DNA of 64,000 bases, from assembly GCA_020848835.1 (NCBI GenBank), contig JADLHJ010000059.1, forward strand, positions 62,001-126,000. Reading direction: 5' to 3'. A program made the translations under genes and the position numbers. Shown here piece after piece: positions 56,442-64,000 of the stretch. The stretch is from Candidatus Hydrogenedentota bacterium. Its GTDB lineage: Bacteria > Hydrogenedentota > Hydrogenedentia > Hydrogenedentales > SLHB01. The stretch's first letter is position 1; the number at the start of each line of letters is the position of its first letter. A model generated the notes under the pieces. It ran no database searches. It saw nothing but the letters and a program-made list of their open reading frames with translations, and was not told where the DNA came from.

Positions 56442-56771
56442 CTAATTCTCCTCGATCGGCAACAGCGTGATATACACGTCCTCACCCTCGACCTTCAAGC
56501 CGTAACGGCGCAGGCGGGTAGATTCATGGGTCAGGCAGTCGCCGGTGCGGACGTTGTATACCCAGTGGTGTCGAGGGCAGGTGACGATGTCGCCGTCGAA
56601 CCTGCCGGTTGTCAGGTCCCAGTTCTGGTGTTTGCAACTGATCTCAGTAGCGTACATAGAGCCATCGGGATCGCGAAATATGGCGACATTTCGCGCCAGC
56701 AACTTGTATTTCCGGTACCTGACCCCATCGAAGTCGGATACCTTGGCGATTTTCACATAACGGTCTTCCAT
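56442..56771 (-). CDS. Rieske-type [2Fe-2S] ferredoxin
   Basis: The 109-residue product begins MEDRYVKIAKVSDFD (ATG at 56771). The Rieske cluster motifs are CKH and CPRHH, separated by about 16 residues (EISCKHQNW and IVTCPRHHW). It is a single soluble domain with no membrane helix, so it resembles a ferredoxin component of an oxygenase or a nitrite-reductase small-subunit-like protein rather than a bc1 Rieske. No oxygenase partner is adjacent. It is on the same strand as ispA and divergent to the FHA-GGDEF gene. Confidence 0.85.
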   Translation of the reverse strand: MEDRYVKIAKVSDFDGVRYRKYKLLARNVAIFRDPDGSMYATEISCKHQNWDLTTGRFDGDIVTCPRHHWVYNVRTGDCLTHESTRLRRYGLKVEGEDVYITLLPIEEN

Positions 56772-56802
56772 CCATAGATCATAGCAAACCGAGGGTACCG
56801 CG

Positions 56803-56831
56803 TTGCGCGTGCATTTCCCGCCTGCTATCAT
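56803..56831 (+). promoter_or_regulatory. Promoter of the FHA-GGDEF gene
   Basis: TTGCGC (56803-56808) and TATCAT (56826-56831) are 17 bases apart, with TG one base before the -10 (56823-56824). The start codon is at 56863. Confidence 0.55.
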
Positions 56832-56862
56832 ATGCAATGGTTTTCACTGCATAAGGTAGAAC

Positions 56863-57786
56863 ATGTCCGACGAAAAGCAGCATTCCGGCGACACCACGCG
56901 CCTGGTAATGGATGAAGAACTAGCGAGTCTGCGCGCCCGCATGCAGGGGCAGCGCGCCAGTCTCGTTGTCATTTCCGGCTGGCAAATCGGCAAGGAGTTC
57001 CCACTAAGCGGAACTGAATGGGTGATTGGCCGTTCGCCGGAGGTACCCATCTCGATAAACCTCCAATCCGTGTCGCGCCAGCATGCGCGTATTTCTCGCC
57101 GCACAGACAAGGACGGGGACTTCTATGAAGTCACCGATCTTGGCAGCATGAATGGCACGCACGTAAACACGTCGTTAATTAGTGGTACCGCCCGCATTAA
57201 CGACGGCGATAAAATTCAGCTTGGCGACGTGGTCGTGAAGTTCATGTTGCAGGATGCGCTCGAATCGCAATTTCACCAGGAAGTGCACCAGCGTATTCAT
57301 TACAATCAGCTTACCGGACTGCTTACCCTCGAAGCTTTCAAGCCGATCCTGATTACGGAAATCGAAAAGACCGCCGGAAACAAGAAATTTACGCTGGCGA
57401 TGACGGATCTGGATGGTCTCAAGAAAGTGAATGACACGCACGGTCACCTTATGGGCAGCCGCGTAATTCAGGAAATGGGCGCCGTGATCCGCAGTGTGCT
57501 GCGCCCCGCGGATCGCGCCGGCCTATACGGTGGCGATGAAACGATACTGCTCTTTACCGAATCGTCGCTGGCTGAAGCGATGAAAGTGGCAGAGCAATTG
57601 CGTCAGGCAATTGCTGCGTGCACGCTTGAGCACAATGGCAAGCTCGTGAAAGTCACCATCAGCCAAGGGCTCGCGGAATACCCGACGCACGGCACCACCA
57701 TGGAACAACTCATCGCCGCCGCAGACGGCGCGCTCTACGCCGCGAAAGGTGCTGGCCGCAATTGCGTGCGCGTCGCGGAATGCTGA
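56863..57786 (+). CDS. FHA-domain diguanylate cyclase
   Basis: The 307-residue product has an N-terminal FHA domain (VIGRSPEVP at 54-62, SVSRQHARIS, GSMNGTHVN), which binds phosphothreonine peptides, then a GGDEF domain from about 145. The catalytic motif is GGDET at 223-227, with Thr where Phe is usual. The substrate-binding residues and the I-site RPAD at 214-217, five residues before it, are intact, so cyclase activity with product feedback is plausible. The combination suggests c-di-GMP output controlled by protein phosphorylation. The downstream SAM-dependent gene starts one base after its stop. Confidence 0.88.
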   Translation: MSDEKQHSGDTTRLVMDEELASLRARMQGQRASLVVISGWQIGKEFPLSGTEWVIGRSPEVPISINLQSVSRQHARISRRTDKDGDFYEVTDLGSMNGTHVNTSLISGTARINDGDKIQLGDVVVKFMLQDALESQFHQEVHQRIHYNQLTGLLTLEAFKPILITEIEKTAGNKKFTLAMTDLDGLKKVNDTHGHLMGSRVIQEMGAVIRSVLRPADRAGLYGGDETILLFTESSLAEAMKVAEQLRQAIAACTLEHNGKLVKVTISQGLAEYPTHGTTMEQLIAAADGALYAAKGAGRNCVRVAEC

Positions 57787-57787
57787 C

Positions 57788-58567
57788 GTGCCGCCCCTCA
57801 TCACGCTGACGACCGATTTCGGCACGCGCGATCCCTATGTCGCCTCGATGAAGGGCGTAATTCACTCCCGTTGCGATAATGCGCAGATCGTTGATCTCAC
57901 CCACGAAATCGGACCGCAAGACATTTTTGAGGCCGCGCTATTCATTGCGGAGGCGACGCGCTGGTTTCCACGCGGCACGGTCCATTGCGTGGTTATCGAT
58001 CCGGGCGTGGGTACCGCGCGATTGCCCATCGCTGCGCAGGTGAATGATCAGTTTTTTGTATGTCCCGACAACGGACTCTTGACGTTTATTGCGAAAGAAT
58101 CGCCGTTGCATGCAGTGCGCACAATTAAAAACGAAGATTTCATGCTAGACGCGATCAGCGCAACATTTCATGGACGTGACATCTTTGCCCCTGCCGCGGC
58201 ACACATGGCGTCTGGCGCGCCGTTCCATAGTATGGGGGAGAGACTGCAAACCATCACCATGTTGGAAATGCCAGAGCTGCGCCGCGATATTGCAGACGTA
58301 ATCGGCGGAATTGTCATGCATGTCGATCGCTTCGGAAACGCCATCACGAACATTCACCGGAGCGACGTGCCCGGTGGCGCAGTGGCAAGCGTGCATTTCA
58401 GCGGTACCGCGGTCGAGCAGATTTCCAAGACATATGGCGATGTACACGCGGGGTCTGCGTGTGCGTTGTTTGGAAGTTCCAACTATTTGGAAATTGCTGT
58501 ACACCTTGGAAACGCCAGCGAGCAGTTCGATTTGCGGCGCGGAAGCCGCGTAGAGGTGCGTTTCTAA
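57788..58567 (+). CDS. SAM hydroxide adenosyltransferase (DUF62 family)
   Basis: The 259-residue product starts at GTG 57788, one base after the GGDEF gene stop (57786); a longer frame from 57749 would overlap that gene. Family motifs are ITLTTDFGTRDPYV, IDPGVGT, CPDNGLL, TFHGRDIFAPAAAH and HVDRFGNAITNI. These enzymes split S-adenosylmethionine to adenosine and methionine using hydroxide, or in relatives form fluorinated or chlorinated nucleosides. Which applies is undetermined, though most are SAM hydrolases. aroA starts one base after its stop. Confidence 0.9.
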   Translation: MPPLITLTTDFGTRDPYVASMKGVIHSRCDNAQIVDLTHEIGPQDIFEAALFIAEATRWFPRGTVHCVVIDPGVGTARLPIAAQVNDQFFVCPDNGLLTFIAKESPLHAVRTIKNEDFMLDAISATFHGRDIFAPAAAHMASGAPFHSMGERLQTITMLEMPELRRDIADVIGGIVMHVDRFGNAITNIHRSDVPGGAVASVHFSGTAVEQISKTYGDVHAGSACALFGSSNYLEIAVHLGNASEQFDLRRGSRVEVRF

Positions 58568-58568
58568 A

Positions 58569-59825
58569 ATGGATGCAATCTCCATTAAACCGCGCAGCAA
58601 TCTGAATTCGGTCGTCACGATTCCGGGGTCAAAGAGCTGCACAGCGCGTGCGTTGGTGATGGCGGGATTGACGCGCGGTGAAAGCGTGCTGCGTGAGTGC
58701 GCGGACTGTGACGACACGACTTTCATGATTGATGGCCTGCGTGGACTGGGTGTTGCCGTTTCACGCGACGTTAACACCGTTATGGCCGGCGGTGGCCCCT
58801 TCGCACAGCCCGCCGCGCCGCTTTTTCTTGGCAATTCAGGGACCGCGGTCAGGTTTTTGGCGGCGGCGTGCGCCACGCTTCAGGGCGACGCGGTGATCGA
58901 TGGCGTGGCGCGCATGCGTGAGCGTCCTATCCGCGATCTAATTGATGCTTTGCGCGCGTGGGGAGTCGAGGCAATCTCCGAAACGGGGTGCCCGCCGCTG
59001 CGCTTGGTATCTTCCGGGAAATTCGGCGGTACGACCACAGTAAAAGGCGACGCCAGCAGCCAATACCTATCGGGGCTATTGATGGTCGCTCCGTACGCGA
59101 CGCGCGATGTATGTATTCGCATCGACGGTGAACTCGTCTCTAAACCCTATATCGATCTTACTATTGCGATGATGAACGAGCGCGGCGTGGTCGTGGCGAA
59201 TCAGAATTACAAACAGTTCGACGTGCCCAGCGGGCAGACGTACCGGCCGGGAGATTACGCGATAGAAGCAGATGCCTCCGGCGCGTCGTACTTCTTTGCA
59301 GCGGCAGCAGTGGCGGGCGGGCGCGTGCGCGTGAACAATCTTGCGCCCACTTCACATCAGGGCGATGTTCATTTTCCGCAGGTGCTCGAACAGATGGGCT
59401 GCGGCGTGAAGCAGGGCGCCGGCTGGATAGAAGTGTTTTACAAAGAGCCCTTGCGCGGCATTGACGTTGATCTCAATGCTATGCCGGACATGGCGCAGAC
59501 CCTCGCGGTCACGGCGTTGTTTGCAAAAGGTCCTACGCGCATCCGCAACGTCCATAACCTGCGCATCAAAGAAACCGATCGCATTGCCGCCACTGCCACT
59601 GAACTGCGCAAACTCGGCGCGACGGTGCATGAGCACGACGATGGTCTGGAAATCATTCCCGGCGAATTACAGCCTGGCGCAGTGATCAACACCTATGACG
59701 ATCACCGTATGGCGATGAGCTTTGCGCTCGCGGCACTCGCCATCCCCGGCGTGTTGATCAATGACCCGCAATGTGTCTCGAAAACCTTCCCAGACTTCTT
59801 TAGACGGTTTGATGCCTTGCAGTAA
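58569..59825 (+). CDS. aroA: 3-phosphoshikimate 1-carboxyvinyltransferase (EPSP synthase)
   Basis: The 418-residue enzyme joins phosphoenolpyruvate to shikimate 3-phosphate. Motifs are PGSKSCTARAL (Lys22), LFLGNSGTAVRFL, RPIRDLIDAL, LVSKPYIDLT, NLRIKETDR, YDDHRMAM and SKTFPDF near the end. The GNSGTAVRF segment differs from the GNAGTAMRP of E. coli-type enzymes: Phe96 is at the Pro101 position. That region lines the glyphosate site, and class II-like variants there are often less sensitive; sensitivity here is not inferred further. It follows the SAM hydrolase by one base. DAHP synthase of the same pathway is at 11735. Confidence 0.95.
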   Translation: MDAISIKPRSNLNSVVTIPGSKSCTARALVMAGLTRGESVLRECADCDDTTFMIDGLRGLGVAVSRDVNTVMAGGGPFAQPAAPLFLGNSGTAVRFLAAACATLQGDAVIDGVARMRERPIRDLIDALRAWGVEAISETGCPPLRLVSSGKFGGTTTVKGDASSQYLSGLLMVAPYATRDVCIRIDGELVSKPYIDLTIAMMNERGVVVANQNYKQFDVPSGQTYRPGDYAIEADASGASYFFAAAAVAGGRVRVNNLAPTSHQGDVHFPQVLEQMGCGVKQGAGWIEVFYKEPLRGIDVDLNAMPDMAQTLAVTALFAKGPTRIRNVHNLRIKETDRIAATATELRKLGATVHEHDDGLEIIPGELQPGAVINTYDDHRMAMSFALAALAIPGVLINDPQCVSKTFPDFFRRFDALQ

Positions 59826-60004
59826 AATATGACCCAGATAGCCACGACGCTGTCTCCGCTACCCGCTCCGCCACCGCATTCCATATAGTGCCAGTTACAT
59901 TCAAGGTTGGTTTGCTGCAATCGCTAACGGTTACCCCTTGCCAATCGCCCCCCTGCGAATCTTATAATGGCGTTTTCCATTGACACTACGCGGGAGGGAG
60001 AATT

Positions 60005-61171
60005 ATGGCCAAGAAGACCGTTAATGTTGCGCTGATTGGAACAAAGTTCATGGGCAAGGCCCATAGCAATGGGCTGCGCCAGGTGGCGCGATTTTTCGAC
60101 ATGCCCGTCGAGCCGGTGATGAAAGTGATCTGTGGGCGCAATCCAAAAGAGACTGCGGCTGCGGCAAAGCAGTTCGGATGGGAAGAGGCGAGCACCGACT
60201 GGAAAGCGGTCATCAACCGCAAAGATATCGATGTCGTCGATATCAGTTCGTCCGGCGAGTGGCACCACCCGATGGCGATTGCCGCCGCGAAGGCGGGCAA
60301 GCACATAATCTGCGAGAAGCCGCTTGCGAACAATCTGAAGCAAGCCGAGCAGATGACTGAAGCGGTAAAGAAAGCCGGCGTGAGCAACATGTGCGGATTC
60401 TCGTACCGCTTTGCGCCGGCCGTCGCCACTATCAAGAAGATGATTCAGAAGGGCGAGCTCGGCGAGTTGTATCACTTCCGCGCGTGCTATCAACAGGACT
60501 GGATTGTCGATCCCGAATTCCCGTTGAACTGGCGCTTGCAGAAGAAGACCGCGGGCTCCGGCACGCTCGGCGACATCGGCGCGCACATCACGGACATGTG
60601 CCACAACCTCGTCGGCCCGATTGACAGCGTATGCGCGACGATGCGGACCTTCGTTACCGAGCGCCCCATCGCGGACAGCGCCGCGACCATTGCAGCGAAA
60701 ACGGGCCAGAAAAGGACCGGGAAAAAGGGCAAGGTAGACGTTGATGACGCGGCGATCTTCCTCGCGACGATCAAGGGATCGCGCACGCTGGCAACATTCG
60801 AAGCAACGCGCTTCGCACCCGGCCGTCGCAACTACAACTGCATCGAAATTTACGGCAGCAAGGGGAGCGTGATCTGGAACCAGGAAGACATGAACGTCTT
60901 CCAATATTACAATTGCGCCGACCCAGGGCACGTACAAGGTTTCCGCCGTGTGCATGCAACCGACCCGGGGCATCCCTATACGCAAGCGTGGTGGCCGAGC
61001 GCGCACATCATCGGCTATGAACATCTCTTCACGCACGAGATGTACGACTTCATCACTCAGTTGGGCAAGAAGAAAGTGACGTACCCGACGTTTGAAGACG
61101 GTCTTGCGTGCCAGCGCGTCATGGACGCCGTGGAGCGCAGCACTAAATCGAAACGGTGGGAAAAGGTGTAA
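60005..61171 (+). CDS. Gfo/Idh/MocA-family sugar dehydrogenase
   Basis: The 388-residue product has VNVALIGTKFMGKAHSNGLRQ (Rossmann start), DVVDISSSGEWHHPMAIAAAKAGKHIICEKP, then GELGELYHFRACYQQDW and TLGDIGAHITDMCHNL. It follows the pattern of cytosolic sugar dehydrogenases acting on phosphorylated or free sugars with NAD. A strong ribosome site GGGAGGGAG precedes the ATG. The next gene, a sugar isomerase, is 94 bases downstream, making this a two-gene sugar-catabolic unit, comparable to but distinct from the RuBisCO-like/Gfo pair at 52964. Confidence 0.88.
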   Translation: MAKKTVNVALIGTKFMGKAHSNGLRQVARFFDMPVEPVMKVICGRNPKETAAAAKQFGWEEASTDWKAVINRKDIDVVDISSSGEWHHPMAIAAAKAGKHIICEKPLANNLKQAEQMTEAVKKAGVSNMCGFSYRFAPAVATIKKMIQKGELGELYHFRACYQQDWIVDPEFPLNWRLQKKTAGSGTLGDIGAHITDMCHNLVGPIDSVCATMRTFVTERPIADSAATIAAKTGQKRTGKKGKVDVDDAAIFLATIKGSRTLATFEATRFAPGRRNYNCIEIYGSKGSVIWNQEDMNVFQYYNCADPGHVQGFRRVHATDPGHPYTQAWWPSAHIIGYEHLFTHEMYDFITQLGKKKVTYPTFEDGLACQRVMDAVERSTKSKRWEKV

Positions 61172-61182
61172 GAGGGAGCATT

Positions 61183-61231
61183 CACAGATCACACAGATTG
61201 CACAGATGGGACATCCCTTGTGATCTATGTG
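61183..61231. repeat. Three ACAGAT units and an imperfect inverted repeat
   Basis: ACAGAT occurs at 61184, 61193 and 61202, nine bases apart. The segment CACAGATCACA at 61183-61193 can pair with TGTGATC...ATGTG at 61219-61231. A GGGA/TCCC inner stem sits between. A related unit of two CGCAGAT copies occurs between gyrB and gyrA at 4707-4724. Probably a dispersed intergenic repeat. Confidence 0.45.
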
Positions 61232-61265
61232 TTCTTTTGTGGCAATTAACAAAAGGGGATAAGAA

Positions 61266-62231
61266 ATGAAACTCGGTTTCTTGACGGTAATGTTCAGCGA
61301 TATTCCGCTGAAGAAGGTGTTGGACGTCATTCGTCCGTTGAAGTTGCAGACGGTCGAGTTGGGTACGGGCAATTATCCGGGCGATGCGCACTGCAATTTG
61401 AAGGAATTGTTGGTTTCAAAGCCGAAGCGCGACGAATTGTTGTCGATGCTCAAGGGCGAAGGGTTGGAGATCAGTGCGTTGAGCTGCCACGGCAACTGCC
61501 TGCATCCTGATGCTGCGTTCGCGAAGAAGAACATCGATGTGCAGACGAACACGATCAAGCTTGCAAATCTGTTGGGCGTGAAGGTCGTGATCGACTTCTC
61601 CGGTTGCCCCGGCTCGGATGAAAAATCGACAAAGCCGAACTGGGTGACCTGCCCGTGGCCTCCTGACTACCTCGACATTCTCAACTGGCAGTGGGAAAAG
61701 AAAGTCATCCCGTATTGGTCGAAGCAGGCGAAATTTGCTGCGGACAACGGCGTGAAAATGGCATTCGAAGCGCACCCGGGTTTTGTCGTGTACAACCCAG
61801 AGACGCTGCTGCGCCTTCGCAAAGAGTGCGGCAATAACATCGGCGCGAACTTTGACCCGAGCCACTTCTTCTGGCAGGGCATCGATCCGGTGAACGCGGT
61901 GCGCGCGATGGGCGGCAAGGCGATCTTCCACGTGCATGCGAAGGACTCGGTCGTGTACGAACAGAACGCTACGGTCAACGGCGTGCTCGACACGAAGCAC
62001 TATGGCGATGAGCTGAATCGTTCGTGGATTTTCCGCACCGTGGGCTATGGCCACAGCATCGAATGGTGGAAGGATTTTGCCTCGACGCTGCGCATGGTCG
62101 GTTACGACGGCGCAATCTCGATCGAACACGAAGACTCGCTCATGTCGCGCAACGAAGGCTTGACCAAAGCAGTCGATGCATTGAAACAGTGCCTGATCTT
62201 CGATAAGAAGTCGGCCATTACCTGGGCGTAA
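61266..62231 (+). CDS. Sugar phosphate isomerase/epimerase, xylose-isomerase-like TIM barrel
   Basis: The 321-residue product belongs to the AP endonuclease 2/xylose isomerase-like family: MKLGFLTVMFSDIPLKKVLDVI, ALSCHGNCLHP, and later metal-binding acids in AFEAHPGFVVYNP, ANFDPSHFFWQG, HVHAKDSVVYEQN and SIEHEDSL. It would isomerise or epimerise a sugar or cyclitol, or could cleave a keto sugar. GGGG upstream supports the ATG. A 16-bp stem terminator follows immediately. Directly downstream of a Gfo/Idh/MocA dehydrogenase, it probably acts in the same pathway. Confidence 0.85.
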   Translation: MKLGFLTVMFSDIPLKKVLDVIRPLKLQTVELGTGNYPGDAHCNLKELLVSKPKRDELLSMLKGEGLEISALSCHGNCLHPDAAFAKKNIDVQTNTIKLANLLGVKVVIDFSGCPGSDEKSTKPNWVTCPWPPDYLDILNWQWEKKVIPYWSKQAKFAADNGVKMAFEAHPGFVVYNPETLLRLRKECGNNIGANFDPSHFFWQGIDPVNAVRAMGGKAIFHVHAKDSVVYEQNATVNGVLDTKHYGDELNRSWIFRTVGYGHSIEWWKDFASTLRMVGYDGAISIEHEDSLMSRNEGLTKAVDALKQCLIFDKKSAITWA

Positions 62232-62238
62232 TTGAATC

Positions 62239-62282
62239 GGCAGGAGCTCCGGCGCGACGCCGGAGTTCCTGCCATTCTTTTT
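62239..62282 (+). terminator. Terminator after the sugar isomerase gene
   Basis: A 16-bp stem with one G-U-like mismatch (arms 62239-62254 and 62258-62273) is followed by ATTCTTTTT. It also separates the unit from the next gene, arguing that the long frame beginning upstream of it is not the real start. Confidence 0.75.
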
Positions 62283-62291
62283 AATACGAAC

Positions 62292-63956
62292 ATGCACCGT
62301 ACAAACAAAATCTTTGTAACGCTACTCTTGCCGGCGCTATTCACCTTTGTTGTCAATGCCGCTGAAAATGCGCCGGGCAACAAGGGCATGATCATGCGTA
62401 AGCCTCCCGTGCAAGAGGCTCCAAAGGAAACGCCACCGGCGCCGACTGCACCTCCGGAAGAGCGCAAACCGAAGCGCGTAGAGACGCCGCCGCAACAGAT
62501 GCCACGCGAAGAGCGCGCGCCGAAGCCGATTGTGGTGCAGCCAGAACCAAAGCGTCCGGAGGCGGCGCAACCCGACACCGAACATCCCGAACCGCGCCCC
62601 GCGGCGCCCGCGAATTGGCCCGTGGCGTTCAATGATTATTTTCACGCGACGCTAGAGAGTCCGACGACGGACGCGGTGCTCGCAGCAATCATCGCGCACG
62701 TGAATCGTGGCACTGTATTGGGCCGTCAACCTGAACAGGAAGCGGAGCGGTTCAACACGTGGGCGAAGGAATGGCGCCGCAATGCGTCGCGCGGCGAATC
62801 GGATGTTCGCGTTGTCGAGGGATTCTTGAAAAATGTTACCGCGTGGGTGTCGCTGGAATCACAATTTACTGTGCAGCCGGATCGCGATTTGCTCAAACAG
62901 CTTGTCCGCGTTGTTCAGTCGCAGGCGTCGCTCGATCCGCAGTACGACGACATGCGCAAACAAAAAATCATAAATACGATCGAGCAGCAGGGGCTGTTCG
63001 TGCCGTCCGGAATTCTGTTCGGATATTCGGTTTTGCCGTATCGCGCCGTGGTGTTGCCGAAAGGATATGTGCCGTTTGAATCGCCCACAAAACCCGAGTT
63101 TGCTGATACGACGAGCCGTGCGGAGGCCACCTACGATTTCATCGAAGCGCCTGGGCCGATCTTTCGCGTGGATTTCGACACGATAGACGCGGCGAGGGTG
63201 GTGATAGAACAAAGCGCGGACGGCAACCAATACCAGCTTGTGCAGGAATGGAAGTCGACCGGCCCTGGGGGAGTACAGGGACCGGCGATCTTGGCAAAGC
63301 CGTTTCGCGCGCGCTATATGCGCGTGGCCGTCGAGTCCCAGAAAGAAACGGCGGTACTGCGCAATCCGCGCGTGTTTGCGTTAAAAGAACCTCCCGCGGC
63401 GATTTCGACGCTTGAAACAGAATCGCCCGTGCTCGACGGTTCATTTAAGGAAACGCCGTGGCCGCGCAAGGCGCAGGTAGACGGCTTCATCAATCCCGAT
63501 ACCGAAGAGTTTGCAGAGGCGCAGACGACCGTCCGCGTGTGCCATACGGCGGATGCGCTGTATATCGCGGTGTACGCGCGCGAACCGCGCATGAGCACGA
63601 TGGCGAGTACAATGTCCGATCGCGATGCGCCATTGTGGCAAGAGGAATCTTTCGCGATTGTGCTGCGTCCCACGGGCAAGCCGGAATATCGCTTCGTGGT
63701 TAATCCGCTCGGTGCGCAGTTTGACAGCCGAGATGGAAACGAAGAGTGGAACGGCGAATGGAAAGTTTCGACGAAGACGTGGCCGGTCGGTTGGTCCGCG
63801 GAAATCGAGATACCGTTTGCGTCGCTCGGCGCTGATCCGGGCAAAGACGATTGGGAAATCGATTTTGTGCGCACGCGACGCAACGTCGAGAACGAGCGTT
63901 CGGTGTGGGTGTATTCGGGAGATGGAACGAAGGCGCGCGGTCTCTTAATTTTCTAA
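62292..63956 (+). CDS. Secreted protein with a C-terminal CBM9-like domain
   Basis: The 554-residue product is started at the ATG at 62292, after the upstream terminator, giving a signal peptide (KIFVTLLLPALFTFVVNA-A). Residues about 30-110 are Pro/Glu/Lys-rich (PPVQEAPKETPPAP, PEERKPKR) and look like a disordered linker. The C-terminal 170 residues look like a CBM9-type fold: TTVRVCHTADALYIAVYAREP, WQEESFAIVLRPTG, EWKVSTKTWPVGWSAEIEIPFASLG. These bind sugars or act as glycan-associated modules. The middle (about 120-370) is unassigned but contains a discoidin/F5/8-like strand pattern (RVVIEQSADGNQYQLVQEW, RYMRVAVES). Catalytic function not visible. Confidence 0.75.
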   Translation: MHRTNKIFVTLLLPALFTFVVNAAENAPGNKGMIMRKPPVQEAPKETPPAPTAPPEERKPKRVETPPQQMPREERAPKPIVVQPEPKRPEAAQPDTEHPEPRPAAPANWPVAFNDYFHATLESPTTDAVLAAIIAHVNRGTVLGRQPEQEAERFNTWAKEWRRNASRGESDVRVVEGFLKNVTAWVSLESQFTVQPDRDLLKQLVRVVQSQASLDPQYDDMRKQKIINTIEQQGLFVPSGILFGYSVLPYRAVVLPKGYVPFESPTKPEFADTTSRAEATYDFIEAPGPIFRVDFDTIDAARVVIEQSADGNQYQLVQEWKSTGPGGVQGPAILAKPFRARYMRVAVESQKETAVLRNPRVFALKEPPAAISTLETESPVLDGSFKETPWPRKAQVDGFINPDTEEFAEAQTTVRVCHTADALYIAVYAREPRMSTMASTMSDRDAPLWQEESFAIVLRPTGKPEYRFVVNPLGAQFDSRDGNEEWNGEWKVSTKTWPVGWSAEIEIPFASLGADPGKDDWEIDFVRTRRNVENERSVWVYSGDGTKARGLLIF

Positions 63957-63976
63957 CCTGAACGAGGGTCAGACCG

Positions 63977-64000
63977 ATGTACAGAACAGTTTTTCCGTTT
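63977..64000 (+). CDS. Start of a further gene (partial)
   Basis: ATG at 63977 lies behind GAGGGTC (63964-63970) and opens a frame that runs off the window (MYRTVFPF...). Too short to identify. Spacing of 20 bases from the previous stop suggests cotranscription. Confidence 0.4.

Noticed and set aside
59924-61372. 482-residue minus-strand frame over the second Gfo/Idh dehydrogenase
   Set aside because: Antisense to a clear family gene, and its product shows no domain. The same argument applies to the frames at 41054-42058 (minus) and 46468-47853 (plus).

Overview
The window is a moderately GC-rich bacterial chromosome segment with a mixture of core and accessory genes. Core genes are gyrB-gyrA, an aroG-type DAHP synthase, aroA, ispG, an ispA-like prenyl synthase, xseA-xseB, pilT and an rlmI-like methyltransferase. 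The lineage is inferred, not proven: a prepilin-like protein with an H...DG C-terminal motif, several Gfo/Idh/MocA dehydrogenases with a TIM-barrel sugar isomerase, many secreted beta-propeller or beta-helix proteins and dispersed palindromic repeats together suggest a PVC-like or Hydrogenedentota-like bacterium. There is no rRNA, tRNA, CRISPR array, transposase or prophage that I can see.

Layout. 1-7.4 kb: end of an SDR gene, a pilin-like protein, a HAD phosphatase, then gyrB and gyrA closed by a strong bidirectional terminator. 7.4-12.8 kb: minus-strand genes for a secreted beta-sandwich protein, a parallel beta-helix protein, a zinc alcohol dehydrogenase, a YCII protein, a membrane protein and DAHP synthase. 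13.3-22.5 kb: the most unusual block, five paralogous secreted proteins, each apparently a seven-module Asp-box propeller followed by a Kre9/KNH-like C-terminal domain. Four are consecutive and the fifth lies beyond a small zinc-ribbon membrane gene. 22.6-34.4 kb: GlpQ-like lipoprotein, a RelE/ParE-type toxin-antitoxin pair with an odd toxin start, PilZ plus degenerate receiver protein, HAD hydrolase, pilT, ispG, aldehyde dehydrogenase, a Tat-exported cupin-like protein behind a structured leader, a VapBC-type pair, and xseAB.

34.5-44 kb: two glycosyltransferases flank a 1,358-residue coiled-coil protein with an N-terminal zinc ribbon and a second zinc-ribbon/TPR protein. A DUF4914-type P-loop protein follows. 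44-46 kb: a C-rich repeat region, a TPR lipoprotein and a methyltransferase. 46.2-51 kb (minus strand): a tightly overlapping three-gene unit of a neutral ceramidase/Ntn-hydrolase fusion, an unknown anchored protein and a PHP phosphoesterase. 51.8-56.8 kb (minus strand): Rieske protein, prenyl synthase, a divergent RuBisCO-like protein overlapping a Gfo/Idh/MocA dehydrogenase, and an RlmI-like methyltransferase. 56.9-64 kb: FHA-GGDEF protein, SAM hydroxide adenosyltransferase, aroA, a second Gfo/Idh/MocA dehydrogenase with a sugar isomerase, and a secreted CBM9-like protein.

Several genes share an extended -10 promoter pattern (TGn followed by TATAAT-like). Two c-di-GMP-related proteins (PilZ-receiver, FHA-GGDEF) and pilT point to surface-associated behaviour. 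The five propellers, the glycosyltransferase/coiled-coil block and the CBM9-like protein point to a heavily decorated cell surface or secreted matrix. These links are inferences from gene content.
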